Below, piece after piece: positions 6,832-9,363 of a DNA stretch of 9,363 nucleotides (positions within the stretch are counted from its first letter, which is position 1; every line of letters begins with the position of its first letter). Source of the DNA: an uncultured Duncaniella sp. (GTDB lineage Bacteria; Bacteroidota; Bacteroidia; Bacteroidales; Muribaculaceae); contig CAJUGS010000054.1 in assembly GCA_910586305.1 (NCBI GenBank), positions 1-9,363 of the forward strand, in the 5' to 3' direction. The notes under the pieces are model-generated. The model searched no databases and was not told where the DNA came from. It saw only the letters and a program-made list of their open reading frames with translations. Position numbers and translations under genes: made by a program.

Positions 6832-6868
6832 GCGGGTAGGCAAGAGGGGATATTTTATGAAAATGTGT

Positions 6869-6876
6869 TAATTTTG
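6869..6876 (+). promoter_or_regulatory. Probable -7 promoter element for the GHL10 hydrolase gene
   Basis: TAATTTTG followed by CA matches TAnnTTTG on the plus strand, 24 bases before the ATG at 6901. Predicted transcription starts near 6883, giving a leader of about 18 bases. There is no good TTTG at -33. This element is identical in sequence to the opposing bamD -7 element. Confidence 0.5.
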
Positions 6877-6900
6877 CATTGATTTCTCTATTTGTACATT

Positions 6901-8412
6901 ATGAAGAAAGTGATTCTGCTCCATATTTTGCTTGCTGTTCTGTGGAATTCTGTGACTGTTGTCGCTCAAGACATCCCTAAACGGGAGTTGCGCGGTGTGT
7001 GGATTGCCACTGTGTGGGGTATCGACTGGCCTTCCAAGGCGGGGTGTGGTCCCAAAGTGTCCGAGCGGCAGAGGAGAGAGCTTGCCGAGCTGCTCGACCG
7101 ATGCAAAAGAATGAACCTTACAACGGTGTATTTTCAGGTGAGGTCGATGGGCGATGTCATGTATGAGTCGCGCCTGGAGCCATGGAGCGCGTTTGTGAGC
7201 GGCCAGCGCGGGGTGTCGCCCGGATGGGATCCTCTGGAGTTTGTGGTTGGTGAGTGCCATAGCCGTGGACTGGAGTGTTATGCATGGGTCAATCCGTTCA
7301 GATGGTCTTCCGGGTCGGACTACAATACGGCTCCTGACCGGGAGTGGAAGGAGCGCGGATGGCTTATGAGTCATGGAAAGTACACGGTGTTCAATCCCGG
7401 GCTTGAAGAGGTGAGGTCGCACATCGTGGATGTTTGTCGCGAGATTGTGGAGGGATATGATATCGACGGGCTTGTCTTTGACGATTATTTCTACCCCAAC
7501 CGTATCCCCGAGAGTAAGAACGCTCCGGATTACAAGCTGTATCTTGAAGAGGCTCCCTGGATGAGTTTCGGGGACTGGCGCAGGGCAAATGTGCATAAGG
7601 CGATAGCCGATGTGAGTGCCATGGTGAGAGATACGCGTCCTGATGTGAGATTTGGCATTTCTCCGGCCGGAGTGGCCGGGAAAGGTGACACTTCAGCTGA
7701 CAAGTGGGGGGTGGAGCATTGTGGCGTCAAGGCAGCCGACTGGCAGTTTGGTGAAATATATTCTGATCCTCTCGGACTTTTGTACCAGGGCACGGTGGAT
7801 TTTATTTCTCCGCAGCTGTATTGGGCAACGACGCATCCGACGGCCCCATTTGGTGAGTTGGCAAGGTGGTGGAGCAACTCGGCTAACCTGTATGGCAAAC
7901 ACCTGTATTCTTCCGTGACCCTCGAACGGCTTGAGAAGGGGGATGTGGTCGAGAATGTCAGAGATCTGAGGAGACAGGTGGAGACAAACCGCGATGTTAC
8001 AATCGATGGGAATTTGGGTTTTGTAATCTACAGTGCAAAGTTTTTGCCAAAGGTTGAGAAAATGTTGTCGGCCGGTCCTTTTGCAAGGCGGTCGATATCT
8101 CCGCAGGTAATGACAGGTGCCGAGCCTCCACGGGCACCTGAGTGTCTGAGAATGGATGGTGGCAGGCTGAGCTGGAAGCCTGTGGCGGCCGAAGGTGAAA
8201 GAGGGATTATGAGATACACGGTCTACGAAGTTCCTCGGAGGCTCAAGTTGCGCGATGTTATGGCCGAGGATTGTGACGGTGTGTCGGGTGAGTTCTTGAT
8301 AGGTGTGACATATGAGCCGGAGTTTGAGACTGACGGTCGTAAGGATTGCCGATATGCAGTGTGCGCGTTTGACGGTTACTCAGCTGAGAGCGCTCCTGCG
8401 TGGATCGAATGA
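6901..8412 (+). CDS. Secreted GHL10 (DUF187) glycoside hydrolase-like protein, DigH-related
   Basis: The protein has 503 residues. Residues 1-22 are a signal peptide (MKK, hydrophobic core, VVAQ); there is no lipobox cysteine, so it is probably periplasmic or exported. The TIM-barrel GHL10 domain spans about 28-390, with RELRGVWIATVWGIDWPS (28-45), YFQVRSMGDVMYESRLEPWS (77-96), CYAWVNPFRW (126-135), FNPGLEEVR (164-172), the acidic strand DGLVFDDYFYP (189-199), RFGISPAGV (250-258) and FISPQLYW (301-308). Residues about 408-503 look like a fibronectin-III-like beta domain. The E. coli member DigH hydrolyses peptide-free peptidoglycan glycan strands; whether this protein does so is inference. 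An in-frame TTG at 6892 could add three residues, but the ATG gives the better signal peptide. Its last 33 bases overlap a convergent small ORF. Confidence 0.93.
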   Translation: MKKVILLHILLAVLWNSVTVVAQDIPKRELRGVWIATVWGIDWPSKAGCGPKVSERQRRELAELLDRCKRMNLTTVYFQVRSMGDVMYESRLEPWSAFVSGQRGVSPGWDPLEFVVGECHSRGLECYAWVNPFRWSSGSDYNTAPDREWKERGWLMSHGKYTVFNPGLEEVRSHIVDVCREIVEGYDIDGLVFDDYFYPNRIPESKNAPDYKLYLEEAPWMSFGDWRRANVHKAIADVSAMVRDTRPDVRFGISPAGVAGKGDTSADKWGVEHCGVKAADWQFGEIYSDPLGLLYQGTVDFISPQLYWATTHPTAPFGELARWWSNSANLYGKHLYSSVTLERLEKGDVVENVRDLRRQVETNRDVTIDGNLGFVIYSAKFLPKVEKMLSAGPFARRSISPQVMTGAEPPRAPECLRMDGGRLSWKPVAAEGERGIMRYTVYEVPRRLKLRDVMAEDCDGVSGEFLIGVTYEPEFETDGRKDCRYAVCAFDGYSAESAPAWIE

Positions 8413-8619
8413 TGACGATGAGCCTCTTTCTGTGTCCTGGTTGACATAGAAGCGTATAATGGCATAGACAATATTCTGGATGGGTGTGAGGGTCTGTTCC
8501 GGGTTTTGACCGAGTATGAACTCCATGCTTAGAGCATTTGTGATTGGTCCGCGGTCGGCTTCGGAAAGGGAGTTGATGGTGTCGATGACTCGCGGTGTGA
8601 TGATGATTGGGGTACGCAT
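8380..8619 (-). CDS. Small hypothetical protein, convergent and overlapping the hydrolase gene
   Basis: The ORF encodes 79 residues beginning MRTPIIITPRVIDTINSLSE. I do not recognise a named family. The first 62 residues look like a real soluble helical protein: a short Ile-rich strand (5-8), then helices around 9-32 (INSLSEADRGPITNALSMEF) and 44-62 (TPIQNIVYAIIRFYVNQDTE). The last 17 residues (GSSSSFDPRRSALS) are low in complexity and are partly encoded opposite the hydrolase 3' end. A -7 element at 8655-8648 would start transcription about 22 bases before this ATG, which argues for expression. There is no signal peptide, membrane helix or DNA-binding motif that I can see. Confidence 0.6.
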   Translation of the reverse strand: MRTPIIITPRVIDTINSLSEADRGPITNALSMEFILGQNPEQTLTPIQNIVYAIIRFYVNQDTERGSSSSFDPRRSALS

Positions 8620-8647
8620 TGTTTAGAGGTTTTTCGTGGTTATAGCG

Positions 8648-8655
8648 CAAAGTTA
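8648..8655 (-). promoter_or_regulatory. Probable -7 promoter element for the 79-residue ORF
   Basis: TAACTTTG followed by CG on the minus strand is the same octamer as in the rpsO and hisS promoters. The nearest upstream TTTG (8673-8670) is only 14 bases away, shorter than the usual 19-21, so the -33 element is uncertain. It lies about 29 bases before the ATG at 8619. Confidence 0.5.
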
Positions 8656-8673
8656 TTGCCAAGGATGGGCAAA

Positions 8674-8988
8674 AACGATGGATTAGCGAGTTAAAAAGTG
8701 TTTAAACAATAATCGCTGTCAACTTTTAGACTTGTCTTTATTGTGGTTTTGGAGGCAATTATGCAGATGGTCAAAAACGGATGCCAGTAGAAAATCAAGT
8801 ATGCTTTGTTGGCGCTTCTCTCATAAATGGATAAAATCGCGTCTTTGCTGGTCCGGGATGCTGTTGATGGCTTTTTGCAGAGGATACGTGTAACTATTCA
8901 GCCAATCGAAGATAATCAGGTCTGTTAGTGATAATTTCAGAATAATCCTCTGATTATCATTAAAATAACGTGAGTTTGATATAAGAAA
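8674..8988. other. AT-rich region without a confident gene
   Basis: No complete gene is visible. On the minus strand, the frame that follows the transposase stop stays open from 8988 to a TGA at 8823-8821 (55 sense codons), then for 33 further codons to a TGA at 8721-8719, with no other stop. The predicted peptide (for example DLIIFDWLNSYTYPLQKAIN) looks protein-like but matches nothing I recognise and has no convincing start. The region also holds an inverted repeat at 8911-8958 and should contain the end of the IS982 element, whose terminal inverted repeat I could not place because the partner end is outside the window. Confidence 0.4.
8911..8958. repeat. Inverted repeat, 9-bp arms
   Basis: GATAATCAG (8911-8919) is repeated in inverted form as CTGATTATC (8950-8958), with 30 bases between. 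It lies 31 bases beyond the transposase stop. It might be a structure at the IS end, a weak terminator, or chance in AT-rich DNA; the long loop and lack of a T-run argue against an efficient terminator. Confidence 0.35.
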
Positions 8989-9363
8989 TCAGAACAACGT
9001 CAATTGATTTTCCGACACGAACTCCAGTGAAATAGACGGTTTCTTTGGGAAGAAACAATATGCAGCTATTGCACTCAGGGCATTGGTTATGAAATTTGCA
9101 AACGACCGATGTCTTGAGTGTTCAATCTGAGCGATGTTCTTAAGTTCGTCATTAACAGATTCAACCAAAGCCCTTTTGCGAAGCATAATCTTGTCGGAAA
9201 CAGACATCAGTGAGTTCCTCATGTTGTTCTTGACTTTTGTGATAAACTGAACTCCATTCATGAACAGAAACTCAAACAGTTGCTTGCCGATATATCCTTT
9301 ATCTCCACAGAGCTTGCCCTTTACATTTTCAATAAATGACTCTGAATACAGTGGCTGACGGTC
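8989..9363 (-). mobile_element. IS982-family transposase, C-terminal part (5' end outside window)
   Basis: The frame is open from the right edge to the TGA at 8989-8991, giving 124 visible residues; the ATG at 9261 is internal, not the start. The C-terminal DDE catalytic region of IS982-family transposases is clear: KLCGDKGYIGKQLFEFLF near the edge, with the catalytic Asp in GDKGY, then ITKVKNNMRNSLM, KIMLRKRALVESVNDELK with the catalytic Glu in VESVND (46 residues lie between the two), and QIEHSRHRSFANFITNALSA. The protein ends PKKPSISLEFVSENQLTLF. No frameshift or internal stop is visible, so the element may be intact and active. The first catalytic Asp and the other end of the element are outside the window. 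The sequence is lower in GC than the core genes to the left. Confidence 0.93.

Noticed and set aside
6892..6900. TTG start adding three residues to the GHL10 protein
   Set aside because: The ATG at 6901 gives a standard MKK signal peptide; TTG starts are rare and no ribosome site favours it.
6868..7596. Minus-strand 242-codon open frame opposite the hydrolase gene
   Set aside because: It has no protein family features and is antisense to strongly conserved GHL10 motifs; it is a GC-driven shadow.
9261..9261. ATG at 9261 as the start of a 90-residue protein
   Set aside because: The frame continues without a stop to the right edge with conserved transposase sequence (GDKGYIGK), so this Met is internal.
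1..9363. Search by eye for CRISPR arrays, tRNA genes, toxin-antitoxin pairs or defence islands
   Set aside because: No regularly spaced direct repeats, no cloverleaf-like sequence and no recognisable defence proteins were found; the 79-residue orphan alone is not enough to call a toxin-antitoxin system.

Overview
The window looks like a chromosomal segment of a Bacteroidales bacterium, plausibly Muribaculaceae-like given its moderate GC content; the family is inference. The supporting evidence is a Bacteroidetes-type BamD lipoprotein next to the Bacteroidetes-type RNA polymerase omega protein, a 453-residue HisS of the Bacteroidetes form, start sites without Shine-Dalgarno sequences, and promoter elements of the Bacteroidetes type (TAnnTTTG at -7, in two cases with TTTG about 20 bases upstream). 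Most of the window is core chromosome read on the minus strand.

Layout in minus-strand transcription order: bamD (6744-5938) and rpoZ (5909-5574) form a pair, followed at once by rpsO with its own promoter (5554-5523) and a perfect 16-bp hairpin terminator (5130-5167). A new promoter (5073-5043) then drives a compact operon: hisS, mlaE, mlaF, a SpoU/TrmH-family RNA methyltransferase, and a TPR lipoprotein with an internal membrane segment that runs off the left edge. The hisS-mlaE and mlaE-mlaF junctions are 4-base ATGA overlaps, and the next two gaps are 21-23 bases, so the five genes are probably co-transcribed.

Divergent from bamD, on the plus strand, is a secreted GHL10/DUF187 glycoside-hydrolase-like protein (6901-8412), related to the family that includes the E. 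coli peptidoglycan glycan hydrolase DigH. Its 3' end overlaps by 33 bases a convergent 79-residue orphan ORF that has its own -7 element. The right end is a gene-poor AT-rich stretch and the C-terminal part of an IS982-family transposase that continues past the right edge.

Themes: outer-membrane and envelope maintenance (BamD, the MlaEF lipid transporter, a DigH-like hydrolase) is interleaved with transcription and translation genes (omega, S15, HisRS, an RNA methyltransferase). I found no CRISPR array, tRNA, rRNA, or obvious defence or biosynthetic system. The points most worth a second look are the sharp base-composition break inside the TPR lipoprotein gene, the tight hisS-mlaEF coupling without an adjacent MCE (MlaD) gene, the palindrome in the bamD/hydrolase divergent promoter region, the orphan antisense-overlapping ORF, and a possible relic reading frame beside the IS982 element.
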